This document shows, piece by piece, positions 27,301 to 36,800 of a DNA stretch of 64,000 nt. Each line of letters opens with the position of its first letter. Position 1 is the stretch's first letter. Both the position numbers and the translations under genes were made by a program. The DNA is from Andrena cerasifolii (lineage: Eukaryota > Arthropoda > Insecta > Hymenoptera > Andrenidae). Under the pieces are notes generated by a model. It was given only the letters and a program-made list of their open reading frames with translations, made no database searches and was not told where the DNA came from. The stretch spans positions 2,584,001-2,648,000 of the forward strand of contig NC_135133.1 in assembly GCF_050908995.1 (NCBI RefSeq), written 5' to 3'.

Positions 27301-28458
27301 AGTGATCAATTTAAATATCATGTTGTCTCTAATTTTAATTACAACAAGAAGATACTTAGTCACAACTCCTCGGAACAATAGAAAGAAGTGTACAACACTT
27401 TCGCAGACAATGCCACATTTTCAATTGTCTTATTTAACGCACTTCACATTTTTAACCCTCAGACGGTGATGCCTGGGTCTACTTTGACCCACATTCCCAA
27501 TGTATTTAATCTAATTCAAAGAACAATTTCCAGAGCTCGAAATATCAATTGTTATAAGAAATGATTCACGTTGCTAAATGATCCAAGAAAAAAAATACCC
27601 CCCAACTAATTGTAAGCTAGATTTAATAATTTAAAAACGTCATCAGAAATGCAAAATTATCGTGGTGACCTGTTAGCATGAGGTGTTTAATATTACAAAA
27701 TACTTAAAATGAAATATTTAATATTGATATTAATATTTCTTCAATCTGTCTGATGACCAGTAGGATTAAAAAATTAAATTAAAAACTCTCGTAATATTCA
27801 CGAAAAAAGCTAGACACTAAAGAGTTAAACAATGCAATTCTGATCTTTGAAACTATTCCCAGGCAAAGGTTCTGGAAGCTTAATTGGCGGCTACTTGATG
27901 AAGGCCTACGGGACTCGGCCGACCTACCGAATATTCGCAGTGATCACTCTAATCACTGGCGTAATGTACTACATCTTCAACGTGGCCTATCTGAAAAAGC
28001 GGCCACAGGTCGAGGGCAACGACATCGTCAAGAAGAAGCCAAAGCCCGTGCAGAATCAGAACGGTCTGGAAAGCGGTGTCATCGAGATTGCGTTGGAGGA
28101 GAAGAAGCAGTGCCAGAACGAGGAGAAGGAGAAGGAATCGAAGAATACAGCTGGGATCGAGAACGAGGCGTTCTCGAAGGAGCAGGAGAGCACGAAATAC
28201 TTGAGGGAGGATGAAAATCAACGGCCGAACAACCTGGAGGCGCTTAATAACGCGAAGAATCTCGACAAGATCGAGAAAATGCCGGTGGAGCAGGGCAGGA
28301 AGAAGTTCGGCGCGAGGAGGCTGAAGAAAGCGCAGACCGACGAGCAGGACCGATCGAAGGACTGCTCGAAGCAAAACGGCGCGACGAATCCAAGCTTCGA
28401 AAGCGACGATCAGAATCGGTACAACGTCACCGTCGAGAATCGACCGGATGATAAGTGA
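15207..28458 (+). CDS. MFSD6-like major facilitator superfamily transporter (11 coding exons)
   Basis: Coding exons are 15207-15303, 16907-17061, 17221-17432, 18977-19121, 19308-19547, 20984-21353, 22269-22449, 23407-23570, 24635-24838, 27130-27297 and 27863-28458. They total 2532 nt and join in phase into 843 residues plus a stop. The N-terminus (KDFRHKELLPLKMIFF) leads into helix 1. Helix 2 is followed by an MFS motif-A-like GMFADRVG near residues 70-77, and helix 3 ends near residue 106. A Cys-rich loop of about 280 residues follows, with NxS/T sequons at N285, N270 and N351. The remaining helices run from about 391 to 680. An NPW...FE segment near 596-604 is typical of the MFS_1-like/MFSD6 branch. 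A charged Lys/Glu tail of about 160 residues is probably cytoplasmic. Family assignment rests on this layout and remembered family motifs; the substrate is unknown. The start is the first ATG of an MM pair in exon 1; extra 5' non-coding exons may exist. Confidence 0.88.
15707..16105. mobile_element. Truncated family A TTAA element (one arm)
   Basis: Starts at TTAAGGGGTCATACCTAG and follows the left arm of the element at 1925-2678 with few differences for about 390 bp, then loses similarity at the palindrome centre. Lies in intron 1 of the MFSD6-like gene. Confidence 0.8.
16397..16790. mobile_element. Inverted-repeat element enclosing a 31-bp minisatellite
   Basis: The left arm 16397-16490 (GATCCCTAACGAGGAGCACT...) is complementary to the right arm 16692-16790. 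Between them ATGTAAATTGTAAATTAAAA units recur with a 31-bp period about six to seven times. Lies in intron 1 of the MFSD6-like gene, ending about 115 bp before exon 2. Confidence 0.8.
16907..17061 (+). CDS. MFSD6-like exon 2 (helices 1-2)
   Basis: Acceptor TTTCAG and donor GTAGGA. Encodes LYVLYPYLTIHMRELGINVEE..., helix 2 and the motif-A-like GMFADRVGNFK (residues 33-84). It ends in phase 0. Confidence 0.88.
17221..17432 (+). CDS. MFSD6-like exon 3 (helix 3 and loop start)
   Basis: Starts in phase 0 after a TCTCAG acceptor and ends at donor GTAAGT with two bases left over. Encodes helix 3 (VLLSLFSSFGGVAALLLLL) and the first Cys residues of the large loop (residues 85-155). Confidence 0.87.
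17760..18435. repeat. 169-bp tandem repeat, four copies
   Basis: GGTCATTTACTGGGCTTCTA recurs at 17765, 17934, 18103 and 18271 (period 168-169 bp), with units highly similar. Lies in intron 3. Just upstream, two CCAACCAGT-ATGACC-like motifs (17511 and 17587) are the complement of the unit start. Confidence 0.88.
18977..19121 (+). CDS. MFSD6-like exon 4 (large loop)
   Basis: Acceptor CTACAG and donor GTACGT; in phase with exon 3 through a split Gly codon. Encodes YACRMDIHNDTDARS... (residues 156-203), part of the hydrophilic loop. It lies just after the 169-bp tandem array of intron 3. Confidence 0.82.
19308..19547 (+). CDS. MFSD6-like exon 5 (large loop)
   Basis: Acceptor TTCCAG and donor GTGAGA; 80 whole codons (residues 204-283). 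Starts with an acidic EEDEDIREHRK run and carries VYFFPTNRLYEFACTVSGF and an NRT sequon at N270. A TTAA element copy begins 16 bases after the donor. Confidence 0.86.
19563..20066. mobile_element. TTAA element, family B, 3'-truncated copy
   Basis: Starts TTAAGGTCAGTCCACTGTGA and follows the element at 9616 closely until about 20066, where similarity stops and a different repeat begins. Lies in intron 5, 16 bases from the donor of exon 5. Confidence 0.8.
20111..20847. mobile_element. TTAA element, family C, full copy
   Basis: TTAAGGGGAGGTTCTGGTCT to CCGGAACCACCCCTTAA, 737 bp, with partly palindromic arms. Contains the core GTTTCGAGAAAAACGCGTTT near 20643. Lies in intron 5 of the MFSD6-like gene. 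Confidence 0.85.
20984..21353 (+). CDS. MFSD6-like exon 6 (loop end and helix 4)
   Basis: Acceptor CATCTAG and donor GTCAGC; residues 284-406 plus one base. Encodes the Cys-containing end of the loop (DECRKSCIV, GQMCSN), the NAS sequon at N285, the NYS sequon at N351, and helix 4 (VGVTFWMYFAVRVFIG). Confidence 0.87.
21439..22152. mobile_element. Palindromic TTAA element, family F
   Basis: TTAAGGGGTTGAAGCACCTT to CTAACCCCTTAA, 714 bp. The two arms are complementary throughout (AGGTCAAGAAATATCGCATC and its complement). Both arms carry the AACTTTAAATACGTTTTTCT-type core. Lies in intron 6. Confidence 0.85.
22269..22449 (+). CDS. MFSD6-like exon 7 (helices 4-5)
   Basis: Acceptor TTCGCAG at 22262-22268 keeps the frame, giving FIG-VIGGTTFAMFEGAV (residues 407-466), and the donor is GTGAAT. 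A second AG at 22238-22239 would shift the frame. The GLQRIYGSIGGMISSPLSG loop is a conserved-looking helix 4-5 connection. Confidence 0.86.
23407..23570 (+). CDS. MFSD6-like exon 8
   Basis: Acceptor TTACAG and donor GTAAGA; completes a split Arg codon. Encodes PAFYLYAALKLMSGVLMLAINLEF and NIEAAALFIACFVL (residues 467-521), two hydrophobic stretches around a short polar loop. Intron 8 holds the CCAAATTTG minisatellite. Confidence 0.86.
23715..24300. repeat. CCAAATTTG minisatellite in intron 8
   Basis: About 30 imperfect units built on CTCCAAATTTGRTGCTC. Part of the array has a 33-bp supra-period, which leaves both strands open for about 100 codons. The encoded runs (LLLLKFDAPPN and its antisense) are artefacts of the repeat. 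Confidence 0.85.
24635..24838 (+). CDS. MFSD6-like exon 9
   Basis: Acceptor TAACAG and donor GTGAGC. Encodes TAWGYIESFLFWLIQDLGGSR and GIPLLVLSGPIISKIGHANVLFIG (residues 522-589). The second part resembles the mid-molecule repeat of the MFS motif-A loop. Confidence 0.87.
24987..25323. mobile_element. Foldback MITE with CACGGTGATTCTA-type ends
   Basis: Left end CACGGGTGATTCTAAACCTC and right end GATGTAGAATCACCGTG; the arms share TCCACTGATTCGGAG-like sequence and TTGCGGTA-type blocks as complements. About 337 bp, in intron 9. Confidence 0.75.
26140..26467. mobile_element. ACCCGACTG-ended element, copy 1
   Basis: AAAAAACCCGACTGC at the left, a T/A-rich hairpin ending in GCAGTCGGGTTTTTTAA at about 26284, then a 120-bp unique tail ending GCCACAGTCGGGTAAAAA. 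The tail is almost identical to 47838-47967. Lies in intron 9. Confidence 0.75.
26650..26880. repeat. Decayed dispersed repeat
   Basis: TATAAAGCAGAAAGTGTTTG at one end and TTCGGGCGAAGCCGAATAG...AAAGCTAGTG at the other resemble a degraded copy of a widespread insect repeat type. The assignment rests on these short motifs only. Confidence 0.4.
27130..27297 (+). CDS. MFSD6-like exon 10 (NPW..FE motif)
   Basis: Acceptor TTGCAG and donor GTTAGT. Encodes YSLIYNPWHTLIFEALESVTLSLSF and GLLGGVYYGV (residues 590-645). The NPW...FE stretch is the strongest family signature in the gene. Intron 9 (about 2.3 kb) is one of the longest. Confidence 0.87.
27453..27830. mobile_element. Possible TTAACCCT element in intron 10
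   Basis: Starts TTAACCCTCAGACGGTGATG with a GGGTCTACTTTGACCC palindrome just inside. A GAGTTAA at about 27825 could be the right end. Terminal match is weak. Confidence 0.4.
27863..28458 (+). CDS. MFSD6-like exon 11 (last helix and charged tail)
   Basis: Acceptor TCCCAG completes a Gly codon. Encodes KGSGSLIGGYLMKAYGTRPTYR, the last helix (IFAVITLITGVMYYIFNVAYL) and a Lys/Glu/Gln/Asn-rich tail to the stop at 28456-28458. Codon use in the tail is more GC-rich than the surrounding DNA. Confidence 0.9.
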
Positions 28459-30646
28459 AAACAAGTTCCTCCGAGGGATCTATTCCTTCTGTGCCTGGCC
28501 ATCAATTTCTCGAGCGAGTCGATCGTCAGTGGTGTTGGATGAAACGGCAAGATTAAAGAAGTAACGCAGGCTGATCTGTTTCTCATTTAAGTGGCATGTA
28601 GATGGTTGTGCATGCTTGTCAATCACGATGAAGCGAGAGCTTTCTTTCGAGGGCAGGGGGTTGAAAAATGATTGCACGTGGTATTTTACCCTACGAAGTT
28701 TCATGCTTCCGTGATCGTTTTGACAATCTATGCTGTACGCTCGACGGTATTTAATTTCGTACTCCGCGGCCGAGGGAATCAGATTTTCGAAGATTTTTAG
28801 ACTATTTTTTGTACCTAAATTCAAGTAGGTACGTACGCTTTTTTTTATCGGGGATTCTTCATTGTTTGTTAAGGGTAAAATTGAATTGCAAGTGCTGTTA
28901 TGCAGCTTGAAATGTGATTGATAAACATGTCTGACTGTCCATGGGTCACTTAAGTCTCGTGTTCCTAGAGATTCTGTATACTCATACTCAGACCAACTTT
29001 TCCAGTGAAAAGCTGTTCTGGGGCGATTTAACTAACATCGTGCATGTACTTCACAACGTCAAATATCGAATTACTTTTACTGTATATTTTTCTTCCTTTT
29101 GTTAGCATTCAGAAACGTAGAGAGAAAACGTATTCCGAACGTAATGTTTTATTTCTAGCCTTAGGGGTAACGTTGAATCTCCATTTTGTACACGTTTTTT
29201 TTTTCATAGAGTAATATAAAACGAGGATAATGTAAATTCTGCGTTTGGACGAATCTCGCGAATTAAGTAGTATTTAAAATAATTTTAATGTAATAGAACA
29301 AGTATGTTTGTTGTTGTTATATAAGATTATATATTTCTGCAGCGAAATACTGTAATATATTTATAAAGATCAAGAATAGGAATGTATTATACACGAGCAA
29401 GTAGCCAGGTAAAGCCACCCTTGAAAATTTCTAGATTTATGTTAATTAGTAAGTCTGTGCTGAACATTCCGAGGCAGAAAATGCAAATTTCTTGGAAACC
29501 TAATTAACCAGGGATAACATAATTTTAAAATTGATTATTGTGACTCCATGCAATTACCAGCAGTATATATTTGCCAAGGAAGAACTCACAGACTTTCCAC
29601 ATCCTTGAAAATTTTGCAAGGGATTTTTGCTGTTCAAATCGCTGGTGGTAGAATTAGTATTCTTTTGGAAGATGATTGCGACTTTAATGATACTTCATCG
29701 AAGGTTTAATTGTAAGAAGGCATCGACAGTGACTGTATTGTAAGAGGGCTATGATAAAAGAAGATTGATATAGTGTCAGTATTCTATTAACAATATTCTA
29801 AATGAGAATTTGCGCTGAGAAGGTTACAGAAGAAAAGAAATATTGTTACTATCGCAAGACAGTAATTTCAAATGTCGCTAAAGCTATTGTGAAGCTATTT
29901 ACAATTCTGATGAAACGTTGGTCTGGAACACTTCAACAATTTTGATTGCAAGCTTACGTTTGCAGTTGAGAAATTACCCTCAGCCACTTGCTATCTCGAA
30001 AAAGTTATAAATTGCAATCAACTTCATCGGAAAAGTCACGTGTACTTCAAAAATTATCTTCGGCTGTTTCATATCCAAAAAAAACTTACAAATTTAAAAA
30101 ATTTCACAAAAAAAACTCATTCCCAGTTGGAAGATCAAGATTTCAAAAACATTACAATTTGAAAACACACAATCGGCAGAACCACTTTGAACTGAAAAAT
30201 CATTGCTACAATTTGAAAAATTTATCTATTTCTATTGAACAGACACGATGTAAGCTCCTAACATTTCTCTCGATTTTTCCGAACCTTTTTCCTAAAGCTC
30301 ATTATGCTGCAAAAGATTCAGTTATCTACGATAAACGCTAAAAACCAAGAGAGATAGGTGTTAATATGTATAACTATGTCCTAATAGGGCAAACCCAAAC
30401 ACAGCGTTCGAAGTTGTTAAATAACGAAGGGATAACGACCGTTCTGACAAAGGAACAATGTGATATAACTGTGCAGGAAATAGACGCGTAACCGCAACTC
30501 CCGTAATGTACATTCGTGAAGGGGATAATTATTGTAAATTGTCCTCGGATTGCGGCATAGTTTCAATAGAAAAATAAAAGGAAATACGAGTAAGTGAATT
30601 TGTTTTCTCCTTATCTCCATTACCCTCCCCCAATAATATATTACAC
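28459..30646. other. 3' flank of the MFSD6-like gene, no further gene seen
   Basis: Probable 3' UTR followed by AT-rich intergenic DNA. No canonical AATAAA lies close to the stop. An AATATAAAA-like variant near 29211 and an AATAAA at 30573-30578 are the only candidates, so the transcript end is undecided. No splice-consistent coding exon was found. Confidence 0.5.
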
Positions 30647-30803
30647 TCAACACTCAACACTTGACACCCGACACTCGACACTCAACACTCAGCACTCAAC
30701 ACTCAAACACTCAAACACTCAAACACTCAAACACTCAACACTCAACACTCAACACTCAACACTCAACACTCAACACTCAAACACTCAAACACTCAAACAC
30801 TCT
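30647..30803. repeat. ACACTC minisatellite, block 1
   Basis: Runs of ACACTCA and AACACTCA units (7-8 bp) on the + strand. The open frames here are products of the repeat. Similar blocks lie at 31104-31257 and 31798-31815. Confidence 0.9.
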
Positions 30804-31103
30804 GTTAGAATATAATGTTTATTTATTGAAGAAAATAAAAGTTACACAGTCGAACGTCAGTATAATAATAATAAGAACTGTATAAAACTTAAACTAAAAG
30901 TAATAGAAAGAATAGTCTTTAGCGTGATACAAGTTATCCGTTCAGAGGGTTTTCTCGGACTGAGAAGCGCAGGGGTCGAGAAGACCGTTTTCCCCTCTTT
31001 TGGGTCTCCTGTAGCGAAAGAAAGGAAAACTCATAAGTTACCGGGTCCTTAAAGTCCCTGACACTCTAACTCTAGGAACAGTCTATCGTTGTACATATTC
31101 CAA

Positions 31104-31257
31104 CACACTCAAACACTCAAACACTCAAACATTCAAACACTCAAACATTCAAACACTCAAACACTCAAACACTCATCACTCAATACTCAACATTCAGCAC
31201 TCAGTACTCAGTACTCAACACTCAACACTCAACATTCAAAGACTCATCACTCAACAC
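31104..31257. repeat. ACACTC minisatellite, block 2
   Basis: Same 7-8-base unit family as 30647-30803, more variable toward its right end (CATTCAG, CAGTACT variants), and cut by the foldback element that starts at 31258. A few units continue at 31798. Confidence 0.88.
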
Positions 31258-31797
31258 GGGGTTGAAAACAGTTATGATATCGGTTTCGGTTCTCAAAACA
31301 GTTATGAGAACCGAAATAATATTGAAACAGTTACGAGTGAAAACGGTTCTGGCCTATTACATCGGTTTCGGTTCCAGTTCTACAGAACCGATATTATATC
31401 GGTTCCGTAACGGTTATACATCGTTTATATACAGTAAACTCTGGTTATAGGCTGGGCTCGCCTCAACCATGCGTAAGCGCCTTTTAAATTATGATTAAAT
31501 AATAAATCTGTGAAGAATAAATTGATTCTCAAAAGGAGTTTGAAATAATTTTTTTTTAAGTTACGTTCAAGTTAAACCCTTATTAATGTGGTGTGCCCCC
31601 TTACTGTTATAAATCGATATATAACCGTTACGGAACCGATATAATATCGTTTCTGCAGAACCGTAACCGAAATCGATATAGCCAGAAATTTTGGTTCCTT
31701 ATAACAGTTATTCAGAATATCAGTTCTTCATAACTGTTTCAGTCAGAACCGATGTATAACAGATTGAAACAGTTATTCTCGGAACCGTTTCAACCCC
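31258..31797. mobile_element. Foldback element inserted in the ACACTC array
   Basis: Left end GGGGTTGAAAACAGTTATGA and right end CGTTTCAACCCC, with many CGGTTCCGTAACGGTTAT-type blocks and their complements inside. Both flanks are ACACTC repeats, so it inserted into the array. Confidence 0.75.
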
Positions 31798-31815
31798 TGA
31801 CACTCAACACTCGAC

Positions 31816-32443
31816 TTAACCCTTTAGCCACGAAACCAAAGAAGGAGTACTTCCTGGTAGAGGTATAAAAAATGTAGTGTACTTAATTTTGTTTTTACAC
31901 GATAAATAAGATTCCGAAAAAAATACATGTAAAAAAGATGCCGTGCACATGCAATAATGGAGCTTTGTATCCACACCGCAATAATAGGAACAAATCGTCA
32001 AACCTCGAACTCAAGTTTTTCCGATTGCGTCACTTACGAGATAAAGTCGGAATGGAAGGCTGATTGTCGCTGCAGCCGTTCAAATAAGTCGTAAAAAACG
32101 GATAAATCATTTACTTGAGAGTGTGCAATAGCCTTGAATGCAAAATTCTAAGTATTTGTTTTTCATTGAGAGTAATTTCCTAGAAAAATAAATATGAATA
32201 TTTTTTTTCTTGGATTTAAAATTAAGTGAAGATTTTTAAAAAGGCAAATTTATCGGACCGTGGTAGATAAACAAAAATCGTGTTAATCCCTTTTCAGGGA
32301 ATTTACTTTTTCTCTGACCGTGTTCAATCGAAATTGTGTAATAACAGAATTAAGCGTATATTAATTGTATCAGCGACAATTTCCTCAATGCTGCAGATTT
32401 CAACCCTTTGCATTATCTGTATGTCCCTCTGACACATCAAAGT
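31816..32443. other. No gene seen
   Basis: AT-rich intergenic sequence. It begins with TTAACCCTTTAGCCACG, another TTAACCCT-type start without a clear right end. Confidence 0.35.
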
Positions 32444-32894
32444 TTAACCCTTCGTTGACACAATGGGTGTGAGCAACCCATAAGCTGATTTTGACGCTCT
32501 GTACCTTCTACACATTTGCAAAATAAATAGGTGCCTTTTTTTCCAAAGCCGACTTACAAACTATTTTTTTTCTCAAAATATTATATCCGAGCAACAACTC
32601 TGTTTATTTTCAGATTCTAATATTGAAATTTGTAACAGTTACATTTTTTTAAGATTTACCTCGTTTTCTTCGACATATGGTAATCTAGAATTTTTTTACA
32701 AAAACTTTGATAAAATTTCAATAAAAACACTAGTGAAATACATTCTAGAGACCTTGAAATTGACCCATGATTTTTTTCATAACAACTGGATTCTTTAGAC
32801 GAGAATGACAGTCGTTCCAAAATTCCTCTGGGTGTGAGCCACCCAGGTATGTCAAAGTTGATTAAAAAAAAGAGGTGTGTCAACGAAGGGTTAA
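32444..32894. mobile_element. TTAACCCT MITE, family G, copy 1
   Basis: TTAACCCTTCGTTGACAC at the left and GTGTCAACGAAGGGTTAA at the right, with TTAA on both sides; 451 bp. Terminal CCCT plus TTAA is the piggyBac signature. Very similar to 39453-39900. Confidence 0.9.
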
Positions 32895-33640
32895 ATTAAA
32901 GTTGCATACTGATACCACTAAACCTTGTACAAGTTTAGTAGAATTAAATGAACTTCTAATTTTGAAATTATTACACTATAATTCCCCCCATTTCAAAATT
33001 CTATATCTAATGAGTGTAGCGTTGGATAAAAAATCCTTCGACTGATAAATAAATAAGTTGGAGTACAAAGGGTTAATTCTTAGCTTATGACCACGTAATC
33101 GCCATAAATGACACACATATCTTTCAGAAATATAGCAACAGAATTTAGTCAGTGTCCCGATCGTGACACCACTTCTCTTCAAAAGAACTTCATCCCCCAG
33201 AGGGTTGGAAAGAGCCTCCACCATCGACTCAGTGATCTGGATCAAGCATTTCCCGGTCAAGGACGGATTAGCGACCATTTGTTTCCTTCCTCGTCACGTT
33301 TCGTACGCAGAAACGCTGGTAACGGTGTGTTATAGTTTGCCAAGTAGATTAGGACCATTTCGTCGAGACTCCAAATCATTAGAGCGTCGACGTTCGTGGC
33401 AGATATCCTGTCCACCTCGAGTCCCTCGCGCATCAAGGTTAATCAAGGAAATCGGGCAACGACAACGAATCCAGTGATTTAAACTAATATCATTAAAATA
33501 AATTATCTTTCCAAAAAGTGCCACTGCGTCTTCAGGTAAGAGAGACGAAAGTTACAAGCAGAACTCAGGGCAACAGTGTAGGAAACTGAAGCTGGACAAT
33601 AAATCCCCGGCGTGCTGCTGCAGAGATACAGTTACGAGTC
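32895..33640. other. Upstream region of gene 2, no coding exon accepted
   Basis: The segment 33140-33450 is less AT-rich and richer in CpG than its surroundings and sits just upstream of the candidate promoter. It could be regulatory or an unspliced 5' exon. Open frames here lack consistent splice sites and protein-like composition. Confidence 0.4.
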
Positions 33641-33679
33641 TATATAGAAGGCAGGAGTCAGTGTTCCTGGATCATTCAT
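33641..33679 (+). promoter_or_regulatory. Candidate TATA/initiator promoter of gene 2
   Basis: TATATAGA at 33641-33648 lies 33 bases upstream of the A in TCATTC (33672-33677), which fits the arthropod initiator. Transcription from 33674 would give a 24-base 5' UTR before the ATG at 33698. Spacing and motifs are visible; the use of this start is inferred. Confidence 0.45.
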
Positions 33680-33697
33680 CTTTAGCTATCGGAGAAG

Positions 33698-33840
33698 ATG
33701 ATACGCGCATTAATTCTCCTGCTTCTAGCAGATCTGTTAACCGCCACGGTTTTGCCGGAAGTGACGTCGTACGCGAAAGTGTCGAGAAATGGCCAGGAAC
33801 AGACGCAAGCAAGGAGTGACCAGACTTCTTGGATCACCAG
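33698..33840 (+). CDS. Gene 2 exon 1 (signal peptide)
   Basis: ATG at 33698 in context GAGAAGATGA; donor GTTTGA is weak but the phase is right. Encodes a hydrophobic signal peptide and SYAKVSRNGQEQTQARSDQTSWIT, ending in phase 2 inside an Arg codon (AG|A). Confidence 0.78.
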
Positions 33841-36800
33841 GTTTGACTGTTTACTTGATTGAAAAATAGGGAACAATACCAGCAGCACGAAGCCTGTTTT
33901 CACGCGAGGTTTATGTAAAAAGAAAAGCTTCGATCAGACACTTTCTCGAGCACTTAAAATGAATTAAAATGAAGAAGGGAATCTGAGGATTTTCCTTGAA
34001 ATACTTTGATGCTTCTGGTTGCGTATTAATATTCACTATATGCGGTTGTGTGCTGAAAAATAAGTGGCTAATTGGTACTTTGAGGGTGGTTTGAAATAGA
34101 AGAAATTTGTGGGACAGTTCCGTGTGAAAAGGACCTAATTTTTATTTCTTTATTAAGAATGGTAAAATGTCTGACTGTACAGAATGGTCTCCCTGAGCAA
34201 TGGGACAGCGAGCGAAGCCAGGGGCATCAAGAACATCGCTATTACAGTGTCGCCTGTCTACATTTCGCCGAAAATACCGAAACTCCAACATGGCGAAGCT
34301 GTTGACTACCCCTCGGCTGGGAGGTATGGTTGCAAAACGTGAATGTTTGCTTTTTCGGTGAATTTGAAAAGGGAAAGTCACCGGAGCAAGCTCCAAAGTA
34401 TCAGAGGTTGATGAGCATCAACAGCTTCTATAGTGTTAGTCACTAGTAGTTAACCATTTCCTGTTGTTCTCCAAAAATTACCTGTTGCTTTTCACTAGAA
34501 ACACTAGAGATGCTAACTTTGAGTCGCAAAAGTGTCCCACGTGGCAAGGGCCCCACGACCAATTCCGTCTAAAAAATACTTAGCCTATTTACAAGGGAAG
34601 TTCGGCAACACGAAAATTCAAAAAAAAATCTGAAACTTTGCAGGAATGTAGCTGACTGTAATTCTAATAACTTAACTATTTTTGTATTCGGTAATAAAAA
34701 CAGTCCTAAGAGAAATAACACCGCCTTGAAGGAGCGATGAGTTTTCAGATTATCGTGAATATCTACGAAACTGTAAAAGGTATAAAAAAAAAATTAAATT
34801 CAAAGTTGCATCAAAGGTTTATTGTGTCCTATAAAGCGGCGATAAAGAATTCGCGAAAAACAGTATTTCTTTCAAAATTTACCCCCACCATCCTTTTTTC
34901 GACAATTCTTTATAAGCATATTGTAGGATATTGAAAGTCATAAAACTTTAAATTGAACTTTTTTCCGAGATCTTTTACGGTTTCGCAGATGTTCATGATA
35001 ATATGAAACAATTTCTTTGAGGGAGTGTTTTCACGAGTATTTTAGAACCGTTTAATTGTCGAATCAAAAAATAGTTGCGTTATTAACACTACTCGCGCTA
35101 TACTTTTGCAAAGATTCAGATTATTTTGAATTTTCGCGTTGCCGAACTTCCCTTGATAATTACTATCATCCCTCCTAGTATTTCCATTGTGCATAAATTT
35201 ATACAGATATTCGACGCTGGACCACGAATTGATAGCCCAGTTGAACACGAAGAAGAAGATTCAGGACAGATATCACCCAGCATCGCTGAATACTTTTAAA
35301 AATAAGGATCCTTCGAATGGCATGAGGGAAAGCTCCAAGCCTCGACCAAGTAGCCTCTCTAATAGACCACCTAGTGGCCCTCCGAATGGACCGCCTAGTA
35401 GTTTTTCGAACGGCCCACCTAGTAGTTTTTCGAACGGCCCACCTAGTGGCCCTCCGAATGGACCGCCTAGTAGTTTTTCGAATGGTCCACCTAGTGGCCC
35501 CCCGAATGGACCACCTGGTAGTTTCTCGGATGGACCACCTGGTAGTTTCTCGGATGGCCCACCAAGTGGCCCTCCGGATGGGCCACCTAGTAGTTTCTCG
35601 AATGGTCCTCCTAGTGGCCCTCTATCGTCGAGCACCTTCGACTTCTCCAAGCCGCCATTTTCGGACAGTTACGAGTACAAACCTCCTGTATATCTGAGTG
35701 ACAAACCAATGTCGAAGCCGCCAGATTATATGGAGGATAAGCCGATTTCAAAGCCGCAAGATTACATGGGCGATAAACCGATTTCGAAGCCACTATCGAT
35801 GGACGATTACACGGACTTCGACGCAAATGACAAGGTAAAGTCTGTTGGTGCTTAAGTACGCTGCTTTTTCGTTCAAAATTGTTTCTCCTTGATAGGAATT
35901 CTGTAGGATTTAATGGTCCCTAGGGTGAAGCAGGGAAATTGAGAATTAAATGTTGGAAATTGCTCGAGTATATTGAAATATACGTAGATTTGGGGATTTA
36001 AGAGCTCTGGAGCATTTGGGTGTGCTCTTTTTTAGAGATGATAGAGTTACTGTTATTTTATAGCGACAGTTTGTGCTCATTCAGCTCTTTTGATTACACA
36101 AGACATCACTGATACCTAGTAGTTCTTGTTCACTCTTGAACCTAGTAGAGTAAGTTCTCTAATGAGTTCCGTATATGAAATTAGTGAAGTCAATGACATT
36201 TGCGACATGTCTCCACGTGCTTCTACAGTAGTGCAATAACACCAATGACAACAGTTCTTTCTCACAACCGCTCACACATGGAGCACAAAAGAAACACAAG
36301 AAGTCACGAAAGAAATTGCCATGACAGTAGTTTGAAGTTCACAAATACTTCACTATTCTTGCATTCAACCCTGAAATAACGAACTCATCCTCCAACTACT
36401 CTTACCCTACGAATAATCATCAACTCTAGAAACGCAGAACGTACCACAACCCCCCCACGATTACATAGTAGCTCCCTGTGAACCCCAACCTACGCGCATA
36501 AATCTAGAAAAAGGTCCATACACGTGTTCCCCTGCACATGGACAACCTATTCCAAAAACGGAATAAAGAATTTTCTAAAACTATTAATTTTTCCAAAATA
36601 TATTCTCACCACCCTTTTCTTTCGATTCTTTTGTTCATATTTCAGGATATCAAACACCATACAACTTTGAATTAAACTTTTTTTCGATAACTTTTACGGT
36701 TTCACAGATATTCACGATAATATTAAAACACAATTTCTTTGAGGGGGTGTCTTCATCCCTAGGACCGTGTCATTACCGAAGCAAAAAATATTATTAACGT

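Noticed and set aside
27949..28464. 171-codon antisense open frame, Leu/Arg-rich
   Set aside because: It is the complement of the last MFSD6-like exon, whose Lys/Glu/Gln-rich tail gives Leu-rich antisense. The sense frame has splice support and family motifs.
30594..30885. HSTLNTQHSTLNTQ-type repeat proteins
   Set aside because: Pure translation of the ACACTC minisatellite in two frames.
33061..33080. AAAGGGTTAA as right end of a large element starting at 31815
   Set aside because: The terminal match beyond TTAACCCTTT is too poor, and the interval contains an unrelated nested element.
35273..35650. Antisense GGPFGGPLGGP repeat protein
   Set aside because: A mirror of the Pro-rich repeat, open because units are multiples of three. 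No start context or splice support.
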